IMG/VR virus record: IMGVR_UViG_3300032331_000980
Coordinates: 1 to 32,435 of that record
DNA: 32,435 nucleotides
DNA from: a virus
Strand: one strand, 5' to 3'
This document shows, piece by piece, positions 1 to 8,217 of this stretch. Both the position numbers and the translations under genes were made by a program. The notes beneath the pieces are model-generated. The model made no database searches. It was not told where the DNA came from and was given only the letters and a program-made list of their open reading frames with translations. Within the stretch, counting starts at the first letter, position 1; each line of letters begins with the position of its first letter.

Positions 1-123
1 AAGTGGTATATTAGGATATGTAACTGGCTACCTTTATAATGGCTATCCAATAGTAACCGATTACTTAGCCAATGGATTGCAAGATACAATTGCAACAAAC
101 CAAGATACTTTTGCAATGACTAA
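1..123. repeat. Terminal direct repeat, left copy (circular overlap)
   Basis: These 123 bases are identical to 32313-32435. Joining the copies keeps one reading frame open across the junction, so the repeat is most simply an assembly overlap showing that the genome is circular or circularly permuted. It lies inside a tail gene, which argues against a physical packaging end here. Confidence 0.98.
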
Positions 124-934
124 GCTAAATGGTAGCTTTAAAAAGATGTATTGGAGTGCAACAAGTGCAACCATAATTCCTACATGGGCAATATACAATG
201 CAGGTGGCACAGCAGTAAGCACTAATATAAGCGTTGAGCCTACCAATAGCGATGGGTTAGTAATAGGTTCAGCAGTTACAACAGCATTTAAGTATGTGGC
301 TAATAGAGGTATAGCGTATATTGGTGGAAATGCTAATTATAGATTTGCAAGGTTTACAAGTGGTGGCGCAGGTAACTTAGGTAGCACATACAAATTAACA
401 CATTCATACACTGGCAATCCTACGCAATCAATCTTTGCAATAGATAGTTGCAAGCCTTTTATAGAATTATACTTTAAGAATAGATTAGGTGCATTTGAGC
501 AATTTGTATTCACTCATTATAGGCAAACGAATGACATTGAAAAAGTAAAATACAAGGCAATGGATAGCACAGCGAAGTTCATTGATACAATGGCTAGCTT
601 TTCAATTAATGGCGGTGGCTTTGTAGGCTACAAGCAAACAAGCGAAGGCGATAAGCAATATAGCACCACTATCAATCCAAAGTTTGACTTAGCAAAGACA
701 ATAATTGACTATAACGAGTACAATGCTTTTGTGGAGTTGATGCAAAGCAATGAAGTTTATTTGGCAGTGCCTATTTTAAATAATCCTGCATCAGATCCAC
801 TTGTCTATACGCATAAATTCATACCGATATCAGTTACTAATAATGCCATAGGTATTTGGAAGCCGAACATTGACAAAGCTACAGTTGCAAAATGCACAAT
901 ATCATTACCTAATTTTAAAAGCCAATCTAACTAA
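1..934 (+). CDS. Tail structural protein, 3' part of a gene split by the window ends
   Basis: The frame is open from base 2 and stops with TAA at 932-934. It continues in frame the ORF that starts at 31936, giving one 436-residue protein on the circle. The TTG at 77 is only an internal Leu codon. There is no clear signal peptide or membrane segment, and the composition is rich in Asn, Thr, Gly and aromatic residues, as in beta-rich virion proteins. It lies between a tail-completion-like gene and a 705-aa tail protein just before the tape measure, so a tail role is inferred from position. The stop overlaps the next ATG (TAATG at 932-936), which suggests translational coupling. I do not recognise the exact family. 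Confidence 0.8.
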   Translation, partial: SGILGYVTGYLYNGYPIVTDYLANGLQDTIATNQDTFAMTKLNGSFKKMYWSATSATIIPTWAIYNAGGTAVSTNISVEPTNSDGLVIGSAVTTAFKYVANRGIAYIGGNANYRFARFTSGGAGNLGSTYKLTHSYTGNPTQSIFAIDSCKPFIELYFKNRLGAFEQFVFTHYRQTNDIEKVKYKAMDSTAKFIDTMASFSINGGGFVGYKQTSEGDKQYSTTINPKFDLAKTIIDYNEYNAFVELMQSNEVYLAVPILNNPASDPLVYTHKFIPISVTNNAIGIWKPNIDKATVAKCTISLPNFKSQSN

Positions 935-3051
935 TGATAGAGATAATAGCAGGGCAATATAAGTTTGATGTAACAAATGAGGTGGGTATTCCATTGACAT
1001 ATCAGATAGATGATATTAAGGACATTGGCAGCCGTAATACTTCATTCAGCAAGACAATAACATTGCCAGGTACTTTGAATAATAACAAGTTATTTGGTAT
1101 GTTTTTTAATCCGCAAAAGTTTATTGATAAGAATTTGAGCCTAAGCGAACCTGATGCAAATGTAGGTACTTACTTCAATCCAAATATTAGCACAGATATA
1201 CAACTTTTTAAAGATGGTATGCAAATCTTTACAGGAACAATGAAGCTATTGCAAGTAAATAAAACTGAAGGGGTGTTTGAATATGAAGTAGCTTTATTTG
1301 GCGAATTAGGTGGGTTATATTTTGCCATGAAAAACTTTAACGGTAAGCGTTTAAGGTTAGAAGATTTGGGATGGAACCCAAGTACATTAGATGATTATAA
1401 TGATAGTACAATTTTCGATAGTTTTGGTAGGATTGGTGCAATAGGCAATAGAGAAGTCGTATATCCTTACATCAATTATGCCAATGCAATAGCACCTGAT
1501 ATAGAGATAAGAAACTATAGGCCTGCATATCCATTATTTGGCGCATTTATCAAGATGTTTGATAAGTTAGGCTATACCATAACAGGAGGTTGGTTTAATA
1601 CCGATGCCATGCAGAATAGTTTATTTATACCTAACAATAATGAGAAGTTATTGATGTTTACGAATAAGTATATTAATGATACACCATTAAATGGGACTTA
1701 TAATGTTTCATTAACTGGTGTAACATCTGCATTAAAAATGAATGGAGTAGGTTTAAGTACAGATATTTCATTTAATGCAACTAATTGTGAATATACTTAT
1801 AGTGGAACAAAAGATTTAACTTTAAATTTTAATGCAAGTTATAATTTTGATTTTAGTGGGGGCGGAGCAAATACTACAATTAATTTTACTTTATTAATGG
1901 TTTTAAATGGCAGTTCATTTTTAGCTGCAAATAGTAGTGTTTGGACATCAGGTAATACAAAACATATTAATTTAACAATTAATAAAAGTGTAAATTTATT
2001 ACCAACAGATAAAATAAGTTTTTTATTATTTACTAGTTCAAATGTTGGTAGTAGTACCATTACAACATCAAATGTAAATGGCGGTGTAATTGCATTAGCT
2101 ACTGAATTTACAACTACTGAACAAGTTTATAACCAACCTATTGACTACGACCTTAATTGTCCGCGTAATGTGTACATGGATGAACTTTTTACATCATTCT
2201 GTAAGCTATTTAACTTATACGTTACCGAAAGTAAGTATAATAAAAAGGAGTTGAATATTAGACCTTATATAGAGTTTTATAGTGGCAATAGCACTTTAAA
2301 TTGGAGTGATAAGTTTGATAATGAAAATTACAAGGTGCTACCAATTAGCGAAATTACACCTAATACTTTTAATTTTAAATGGAAGCCAGATAAGGACTAT
2401 TTAAACGAGAAATACGATAAGCAATATGGTCAAACAATGGCTGATTACATTGAAACAAGTGGTTTTGATAGCGCAAAAGGTGAGGAAAAGATAGAGTTAA
2501 TATTTAGTCCAAGCCATATTTACGGCATTGGTGGAGATGATAAGGTAACGACTGGCATATTTAAGCGTGATACAGGTGGCGATTTACCATTAAATAGCAA
2601 TATTAGACTGGTATTTTTAAAGGCTTTATCTTGTGATACACACAAACTTTTTGATGGTGCAACTGATTTGGGTTCATTATCTGAATATTGCTATGCAGGG
2701 ATGACAGATGACCCGTATAATGGTGGTTTTTTAGCCAGTGGTGATAGATTAAACTTAGGATTTGCTAGTCCTGCAGAGGTTTATTATGATTTGCCAAGTG
2801 GTAGCGGTGTATCAACTAGCTTTTACAGCATTTATTGGAGTCCTTACATTGGTGAGATGATAGATAGTAGCAATTTAATGCTGAATTGTAGATTGCATTT
2901 AGATACGGTGGATTTGTTCAGGTTAAATTTTGCAAACTACATTAATATTCATGGTATTGATTATAAATTGAATGCTATAAAGGATATTGATGTAAATACT
3001 AATGAGATGGCGAATGTTGAACTAATTAAGGTTGTAGATTATATATATTAG
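934..3051 (+). CDS. Large tail protein (hub or distal-tail candidate)
   Basis: A 705-residue protein. The N-terminal segment contains IPLTYQIDDIKD and TSFSKTITLPGT (about residues 19-47), a pattern I recall from large tail proteins of Bacteroidota siphoviruses, where this gene sits beside the tape measure. The rest is rich in Asn, aromatic and small residues, suggesting beta structure. The start overlaps the previous stop, and only two bases separate its stop from the tape-measure ATG, so these genes are co-translated. Around 1690-2110 the codons become even more AT-rich than in the flanks, which may mark a variable inserted domain. Hub or distal-tail function is inferred from position only. 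Confidence 0.65.
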   Translation: MIEIIAGQYKFDVTNEVGIPLTYQIDDIKDIGSRNTSFSKTITLPGTLNNNKLFGMFFNPQKFIDKNLSLSEPDANVGTYFNPNISTDIQLFKDGMQIFTGTMKLLQVNKTEGVFEYEVALFGELGGLYFAMKNFNGKRLRLEDLGWNPSTLDDYNDSTIFDSFGRIGAIGNREVVYPYINYANAIAPDIEIRNYRPAYPLFGAFIKMFDKLGYTITGGWFNTDAMQNSLFIPNNNEKLLMFTNKYINDTPLNGTYNVSLTGVTSALKMNGVGLSTDISFNATNCEYTYSGTKDLTLNFNASYNFDFSGGGANTTINFTLLMVLNGSSFLAANSSVWTSGNTKHINLTINKSVNLLPTDKISFLLFTSSNVGSSTITTSNVNGGVIALATEFTTTEQVYNQPIDYDLNCPRNVYMDELFTSFCKLFNLYVTESKYNKKELNIRPYIEFYSGNSTLNWSDKFDNENYKVLPISEITPNTFNFKWKPDKDYLNEKYDKQYGQTMADYIETSGFDSAKGEEKIELIFSPSHIYGIGGDDKVTTGIFKRDTGGDLPLNSNIRLVFLKALSCDTHKLFDGATDLGSLSEYCYAGMTDDPYNGGFLASGDRLNLGFASPAEVYYDLPSGSGVSTSFYSIYWSPYIGEMIDSSNLMLNCRLHLDTVDLFRLNFANYINIHGIDYKLNAIKDIDVNTNEMANVELIKVVDYIY

Positions 3052-3053
3052 AA

Positions 3054-5411
3054 ATGGCGGAAGAAATAATAGGGTTAAAGGTTGAATTAGATACCAGCGG
3101 TGCGAGTGCGCCAATGGCATCTTTAAAATCACAGATAAAAGAGGCTACCAATGAATTGGTAAACTTTACAGGCAAATTTGGTGCGACATCCAAAGAGGCT
3201 ATCAATGCAGCTAAAAGAGTAGCGGAGTTGAAGGATAGAATGGGTGATGCAAAGCAAATGGTAGATGCCTTCAATCCTGATGCAAAGTTCAACGCATTAA
3301 CGCAATCTATAAGTGGTGCTGTAGCTGGGTTTTCAGCGGTGCAGGGTGCAATGGGTTTATTAGGTGTGGAAAGTGAAAGCACACAAAAGGCATTATTAAA
3401 GGTGCAAAGTGCAATGGCACTATCTCAAGGGTTAAGCACTTTTTTAGATAGTGGACTAGAAGGTTTTAGAAACTTAGGGCGTCAAATTGCAGGTCCACTA
3501 ATTGACTCGTTTAAATCATTTAGCGCAGCGGCACGAACTGCAATTGCAACTACTGGTATTGGTTTATTGGTTATTGCAATAGGACTTATTGCAGCTAATT
3601 GGGATAAGATAAAAACTGCAATGAATGGAGTGAGTGAAGAACAAAAAAAGTTAAATGCGTTAGCACAAAAAAATGTTGAAGCTGAAGAAAATAAGCTAAA
3701 AAAAATAAAAGATTCTGAAAATATCTACAAACTTCAAGGCAAAAGTGAAAGAGAGATATTAAAAATGAAACAAGACCAGGTTAGGGCTACTATAGATGAA
3801 AAAGAGAAAAAATTAGAAGGTTTAATTATAACCAATAAAGCTTCTTTAGATGCAGCTACAAATAATAAAAGAATATTAACTAGTGTACTTGATATAGTAC
3901 AAAAACCATTAACATTATTATTAGATGGAATAGATTTAATTGGTAAAGCATTTGGTAAAAACTTTAATTTAAAAGGGCAATTATTAAGTTTTGAAGCTAA
4001 CTTATTATTTGACCCTGAACAAGTAAAAAAAGATAGTGATGCAGCTGTAAAGAATTTGGAGCAGGAATTATTAAATCTTAAAAATGAAAGAGCAGGTTAT
4101 GAATTATCTATAAAAGATATTGATAAAAAATCTGCAGATGATGCTGAAAAAAAACAAAAAGATGCGCAAGAAAAAAGAAAACAACTTGCAAAAGATGCTT
4201 ATAATAAACAATTAGAAGATTTAAAATTAAGTTTAAATGAAGAAAATAAAACTTTTGCAGAACGTAGAAAATTAGTTTTAGAAAATACAAAATTAACTGC
4301 AGAAGATAGAAAAAAATTAAATAAAGAAATTGATGATGATGAAAAGAAATACAATGAAGAACATCAAAAAAAATTAGCAGAAATAAATAAAAAATATGAT
4401 GCCGAAAGATTAGATAGAGAAGCGGATACAGCGGTAAAAAAAGAGGAACTAGATTACCAAAGAAGATTAACTGAAATAAATAGTTTAGTAGCAACTACAA
4501 CCGAAAAAAATATTTTAATTGAAAAATTAAATGCAGAGCATTTAGTTAGAATGGAAGCTGCTAAAAAAACAGATGATGAAAAAGCACTTGAATTAAGTAA
4601 AAAATATGATACTGAAAAAGCAAATAGAGAGGCAGATACTTATGTTAAGAAAGAGGAATTAGATTATCAAAGAAGGTTAGCAGAAATAAATAGTTTAGCA
4701 ACTAGTGAAACGCAAAAATTTGCATTAATAGAAAAGTTAGATGCCGAGCATAAAGCTAGATTGATAGAGGCTACAAAAAAAGATGCAGCCACAGCGTCAG
4801 CATTAAGACAAGCAGCTATAAATGCAGATATTGATACTTACATGCAAGCTGCAACTTCTATCAATAGCATACTATCAAAATCTAATGCAAATCAATTAGC
4901 AGATTTAGAAGCAAATTCACAGGCTAGGATTGCAGCTGCAGGTGGTAATAAAGAAGCTATTTTAGCTATTGAAAATGAAACAGCTATTGAAAAAAACAGG
5001 TTACAAAATGAGCAAGTAAAAAGAGAAAAACTATTTGCCATTGCAGAGGCAATTATTAATACTTATAAGGCGGCCGCGCAAGTATTTGCAAGACCAGCAC
5101 CAGGCGATCCTGTAACATCTTTAGGAATAAAGATAGCATCAATGGTGGCTGCAGTTGCAAGTGGAATAGCTAATGTAATGGCAATTAGAAAAGTACCATT
5201 GCCATCAGGCGGTGGCGGTGGTGGTGATGTATCAGGTGGTTCAGCACCTAACTCTCCAATGGGTACGGTATTTAATACAATAACCAAACTAAATAAAGAT
5301 AGTATTGATAAGATTAACGATAAGGCAGTAAAGGCTTATGTAGTTGAAACAGATATTAACAACGGACAAAAAAGAATAGAAAGAATATTAATTAACACAA
5401 AATTTAAGTAA
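3054..5411 (+). CDS. Tail tape measure protein
   Basis: A 785-residue protein. The N-terminal part is helical and Ala/Ser-rich. One hydrophobic segment runs from about residue 163 to 183 (start IATTGIGLLV). A long, highly charged coiled coil covers about residues 200-600, followed by a Gly-rich stretch at about 717-727 and a C-terminal tail. This order is typical of tape measure proteins, which set tail length and reach the cell envelope during DNA injection. The common rule of about 1.5 angstrom of tail per residue would give a tail of roughly 115-120 nm. Residues from 446 onward contain a tandem 70-residue repeat. It follows two tail genes and precedes the prohead protease by one base. Confidence 0.85.
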   Translation: MAEEIIGLKVELDTSGASAPMASLKSQIKEATNELVNFTGKFGATSKEAINAAKRVAELKDRMGDAKQMVDAFNPDAKFNALTQSISGAVAGFSAVQGAMGLLGVESESTQKALLKVQSAMALSQGLSTFLDSGLEGFRNLGRQIAGPLIDSFKSFSAAARTAIATTGIGLLVIAIGLIAANWDKIKTAMNGVSEEQKKLNALAQKNVEAEENKLKKIKDSENIYKLQGKSEREILKMKQDQVRATIDEKEKKLEGLIITNKASLDAATNNKRILTSVLDIVQKPLTLLLDGIDLIGKAFGKNFNLKGQLLSFEANLLFDPEQVKKDSDAAVKNLEQELLNLKNERAGYELSIKDIDKKSADDAEKKQKDAQEKRKQLAKDAYNKQLEDLKLSLNEENKTFAERRKLVLENTKLTAEDRKKLNKEIDDDEKKYNEEHQKKLAEINKKYDAERLDREADTAVKKEELDYQRRLTEINSLVATTTEKNILIEKLNAEHLVRMEAAKKTDDEKALELSKKYDTEKANREADTYVKKEELDYQRRLAEINSLATSETQKFALIEKLDAEHKARLIEATKKDAATASALRQAAINADIDTYMQAATSINSILSKSNANQLADLEANSQARIAAAGGNKEAILAIENETAIEKNRLQNEQVKREKLFAIAEAIINTYKAAAQVFARPAPGDPVTSLGIKIASMVAAVASGIANVMAIRKVPLPSGGGGGGDVSGGSAPNSPMGTVFNTITKLNKDSIDKINDKAVKAYVVETDINNGQKRIERILINTKFK
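4389..4808 (+). repeat. Tandem 70-codon repeat in the tape measure gene
   Basis: Two 210-bp units begin at 4389 and 4599. Both start KKYD and share READT, VKKEELDYQRRL, EINSL and the later IEKL-AEH pattern. The first unit is followed directly by the second in frame. This fits an in-frame duplication within the coiled coil. Confidence 0.85.
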
Positions 5412-5412
5412 G

Positions 5413-5994
5413 ATGGAATTACCACTATACGAGTTGAAACTCGATGAACAAACAAATGAATTTGGAGTAGATATAATTAGCCTAGTAGATGCACCTGCAA
5501 TCGAAAAGAATTACCTAATGTTTGAAAGCCATAAAGTAGAATGGACTGCAAACAATGAGAGGATGATAGTTAGCGGCCCTGCAATGATACCAGATAAGCT
5601 AATTTATCGGAATGATGCCAATGGTGAATACAATACTGTAATTAGTAAAGATACGATTGAGGCGGTTGTACTTCGCTATATGGAACAAGGTAACCAAAGC
5701 AATGTAAATCTAATGCACGGCTCAATGGCAAAGGATGTATTTGTATTTGAAAGCTTTATAAGTGATAGCCAAAGAGGCATAGCACCAATGGCAGGCTACG
5801 AAGATTTGCCAGATGGTACTTGGTTTGTTTCAATGAAAGTAAATAATACAGATGTATGGCAGCAAGTAAAAGAAGGAAAGCTAAAAGGTTTTAGTATTGA
5901 GGGATTTTTTGGGATGGAGAAAAAAGAAGTGAATGCTGAAATGAGTGTAGATAGTGCATTTGATGAAATATTGGAACTAGTAAAGGAAATATAA
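5413..5994 (+). CDS. Prohead protease, XkdF-like
   Basis: A 193-residue protein. It shows the pattern I associate with XkdF-type prohead proteases: GPAMIPDKLIYR (about residues 55-66), NLMHGSMAKDVFVFES (98-113), then GTWFVSMKV and KGFSIEGFF near residue 165. The conserved His at about 101 and the Ser of GFSIEG are the visible candidate catalytic positions of this protease fold. Its role would be cleavage of scaffold and capsid proteins during head maturation. It follows the tape measure and precedes scaffold-like and major capsid genes, which fits. Confidence 0.75.
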   Translation: MELPLYELKLDEQTNEFGVDIISLVDAPAIEKNYLMFESHKVEWTANNERMIVSGPAMIPDKLIYRNDANGEYNTVISKDTIEAVVLRYMEQGNQSNVNLMHGSMAKDVFVFESFISDSQRGIAPMAGYEDLPDGTWFVSMKVNNTDVWQQVKEGKLKGFSIEGFFGMEKKEVNAEMSVDSAFDEILELVKEI

Positions 5995-6029
5995 CAAGAT
6001 TTTTATATATATAATAAAGCAGAAATAAA

Positions 6030-6605
6030 ATGAGTGAAAATAAAGCAAATATTTTGCAACAAATAAAGAGCATTTTAACGAATGTGAAATTCGATGCGCA
6101 ACCAATTATAGAGGAAAGCGCACCAGTAGAATTGATGAAGGTAACAGATGCAAGTGGTAACGAATACGAAGTAGAGGCATTGGAAATAGGTAAGGTGATG
6201 ACAATGGGCGGTGTGCCTGTTCCTGCAGGTGAGTACATAGTAGCTGAAGGTGCGACAATTGTAACAGTTGGTGAAGGTGGTATAATCACAGAAATTAGCG
6301 AAGCAACAAGTGAGATGCCAGAGGCAGAAGTAGTTGCAGAAGTTGCACATCTATCAATTGAGAAAGTAGAGCAAATGATAGAAGAAGCGGCAAAGCAAAT
6401 GGAAGTAAAATACAATAAGCAAATAGATGATTTGCAAAATAGTATTAGCCAATCATTTGCATCAACTAAGCAAGCTATTGAAGTATTAGCAGACATGCCA
6501 ACAGCTGAACCAATCCACGTAGAACACAACAAAATAAACAAATCAGATAAGGAGCAACGCAGAGAATTATTAGGCGAAGCATTTACAAACTTTTTAAAAA
6601 AATAA
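6030..6605 (+). CDS. Scaffold-like capsid assembly protein
   Basis: A 191-residue acidic protein. The N-terminal half holds a Gly/Val-rich beta segment (PVPAGEYIVAEGATIVTV, about residues 63-80). The second half is helical and charged (about 100-160), and the end is basic and helical. The position between the XkdF-like protease and the major capsid protein, the acidic helical content and the size suggest a scaffold or head-assembly protein. The ATG at 6030 is preceded by A-rich sequence, as for neighbouring genes. No catalytic motif is visible; the role is inferred from position and composition. Confidence 0.6.
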   Translation: MSENKANILQQIKSILTNVKFDAQPIIEESAPVELMKVTDASGNEYEVEALEIGKVMTMGGVPVPAGEYIVAEGATIVTVGEGGIITEISEATSEMPEAEVVAEVAHLSIEKVEQMIEEAAKQMEVKYNKQIDDLQNSISQSFASTKQAIEVLADMPTAEPIHVEHNKINKSDKEQRRELLGEAFTNFLKK

Positions 6606-6615
6606 ATAAAAACAA

Positions 6616-7572
6616 ATGGCAACAGTAACAACAGCATTAACAAATTATGTTCCTCAAAATGTCAATGAGGTAATATTAGCCGCAACATTCGGCACAAGAT
6701 TTTTAACAGAGGCAGCATCAAAAGCAACCGTACAAGCAGGTGTAAAAACATCAGCAAATGTATTGTTGTTGGATGGCCCAGTAACTTTACAAAGTGGCAA
6801 TAGCTGCACATGGAATGCAAGTGGTTCAGCAACGATTACAGACAAGATTGTAACAGTAGCACCAATCAGCGTAATGGAAGAAATATGTTATGACGATGTA
6901 AGAACAAAATACACTCAATTAGCTATGATGAAGGGCAGCAAAAACTTCGATGAAGTTGCATTTGCTCAATCAATTGTTGATATGAAAGTAAAGCGTATTG
7001 CAGAAGCTAACGAAAACTTAGTTTTCAAAGGTGATACTGCAGGAAGTGGTAACTTAGTATTTTTAGATGGTTTATTAAAGCAAGTACAAACAGGTGGCGT
7101 AAACTCTAATGTAGCTTTATATACAACAGGTGGCCCTATCTTAACTGCAACAGGTATCACTACATCTAATGTAATTGCAATCTTCAATGGTATTGAGAAT
7201 GCAACACCAATCGAAATAGCAACATCACAAGATAGAGTAGTATTATGTGGTGCAGATACAGCGCGTAAATTTGCACAAGCATTAACTACTGCAAACTTAT
7301 TTAATTACACAGTTACTCAAGATGGAGTTAGTGAGTTTGTAGTACCTGGTACTGCAACTAGAGTAGTGCCTGTAAACGGAATGAATGGATCTAACATGAT
7401 ATTATCATTTGCATGGCCTAACATGGTTATGGCAATTGATGGCGAAGGTGAGCATGAAGTAGTTGAATTGAAGTATGATGAATACTCAATGAAAACAAGA
7501 TTGTATTGCAAGTACAAGTTAGGTGTAACTTTTGCAAGAACATCAGAGGTTGCTTACTTCAAATTAGCTTAA
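6616..7572 (+). CDS. Major capsid protein, HK97-fold type
   Basis: A 318-residue protein. Size, position after protease and scaffold genes, and the layout fit an HK97-like major capsid protein: an extended N-terminal arm, a helical segment around MEEICYDDVRTKYTQ (about residues 87-101), a spine-helix-like stretch through KVKRIAEANENLVFKGD (about 124-140), and a beta-rich C-terminal half ending LGVTFARTSEVAYFKLA. Relatives I recall in Bacteroidota phages also carry an 'E-lvf-Gd' motif. It should build the icosahedral shell. A strong hairpin terminator follows the stop directly, which fits a gene needing very high expression. Confidence 0.8.
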   Translation: MATVTTALTNYVPQNVNEVILAATFGTRFLTEAASKATVQAGVKTSANVLLLDGPVTLQSGNSCTWNASGSATITDKIVTVAPISVMEEICYDDVRTKYTQLAMMKGSKNFDEVAFAQSIVDMKVKRIAEANENLVFKGDTAGSGNLVFLDGLLKQVQTGGVNSNVALYTTGGPILTATGITTSNVIAIFNGIENATPIEIATSQDRVVLCGADTARKFAQALTTANLFNYTVTQDGVSEFVVPGTATRVVPVNGMNGSNMILSFAWPNMVMAIDGEGEHEVVELKYDEYSMKTRLYCKYKLGVTFARTSEVAYFKLA

Positions 7573-7582
7573 TTAATTTAGT

Positions 7583-7613
7583 AGGGAGTGGGTAAATTAT
7601 CCACTCCTTATTT
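7583..7613 (+). terminator. Intrinsic terminator after the major capsid gene
   Basis: GGAGTGG (7585-7591) pairs perfectly with CCACTCC (7601-7607). Flanking and inner bases extend the stem (G7592-T7600, T7593-A7599) around a 5-nt loop. A T-rich run follows on the + strand (TTATTTT, 7608-7614). Confidence 0.85.
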
Positions 7614-7643
7614 TAATAACATTCAAAAAAACAATATAAAAAT

Positions 7644-8156
7644 ATGCCTTGTAATTTAACAGCAGGATTTACTTTAGACGCATGTAAAGATTTACATGGC
7701 GGTGCGAAATCCCTAAGAATAACAGAACTTGCAAATGTTTCAAGTATCACAGAAACAGCAGGTGTAATTACAGCTATCACAATGGTAGCTACAAAGAAAT
7801 TCTATAACTTCATTTTCAAAAAAGAGGTGATTAACTTCAAAGAAACTGAAAACGTAGATGAAGAAAACGACACTGCAGAATACGTGATAGAAGTAACTGC
7901 AAAAAAGAATGCACTAACTACAACCACTAGAAATACTTTATTATTATTAGCGCAAAATACTTTGTGTATCATTGCAGAAGATAATAATGGTAAGTATTGG
8001 TTGTTAGGTGAGAAGTATGGTTTGACAAAATCAGGAAGCCGCGAAAGTGGTACTAAGTTTGCAGACTTCAATGGTTCAATGCTTAGCTTTAAAGGTAAAG
8101 AGATAGCACCATTTAAGGAAGTAGATAGTTCAATCATTGCAGCATTAACTGCTTAA
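7644..8156 (+). CDS. Major tail tube protein
   Basis: A 170-residue protein. It matches the pattern I recall for Bacteroidota siphovirus tail tube proteins: start MPCNLTAGFTLDACKD, then LANVSSITETAG (about residues 29-40), NTLLLLAQNTLCIIAEDNNG in the middle and a late 'F-G-mlSFkGKE-aPf' segment. Subunits would stack as hexameric rings around the tape measure. It sits between major capsid and portal genes, away from the other tail genes. It is bracketed by terminators at 7583-7613 and 8176-8209, suggesting that its dosage is set separately. No sheath gene was found, which supports a siphovirus-like tail. Confidence 0.75.
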   Translation: MPCNLTAGFTLDACKDLHGGAKSLRITELANVSSITETAGVITAITMVATKKFYNFIFKKEVINFKETENVDEENDTAEYVIEVTAKKNALTTTTRNTLLLLAQNTLCIIAEDNNGKYWLLGEKYGLTKSGSRESGTKFADFNGSMLSFKGKEIAPFKEVDSSIIAALTA

Positions 8157-8175
8157 TTTTTAAAATAAAATAATT

Positions 8176-8209
8176 AAAAAAGGTATGCTGGATAAGTGTA
8201 CCTTTTTTT
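8176..8209 (+). terminator. Intrinsic terminator between tail tube and portal genes
   Basis: GGTATGC (8182-8188) pairs with GTGTACC (8196-8202) with two G-T pairs, flanked by six A at 8176-8181 that pair with a T run at 8203-8209. The loop is TGGATAA. The ATG at 8185 lies inside this stem, so it is not the portal start. Confidence 0.85.
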
Positions 8210-8217
8210 ATAACAAT

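Noticed and set aside
77-934. TTG at 77 as a gene start
   Set aside because: The frame is open to the window edge and continues from ATG 31936 across the circular junction.
4108-4494. Long minus-strand ORF (128 codons) opposite the tape measure gene
   Set aside because: It is Leu/Phe/Tyr/His-rich low complexity, the mirror of lysine/glutamate codons in the coiled coil. All well-supported genes are on the + strand.
5891-6643. Minus-strand ORF of 250 codons
   Set aside because: It lies opposite the protease and scaffold genes, has repetitive Ser/Ile/Leu composition and no motif; it is an antisense shadow.
8185-8217. ATG 8185 as the portal start
   Set aside because: It lies in the stem of a strong terminator; ATG 8218 gives a normal portal N-terminus.
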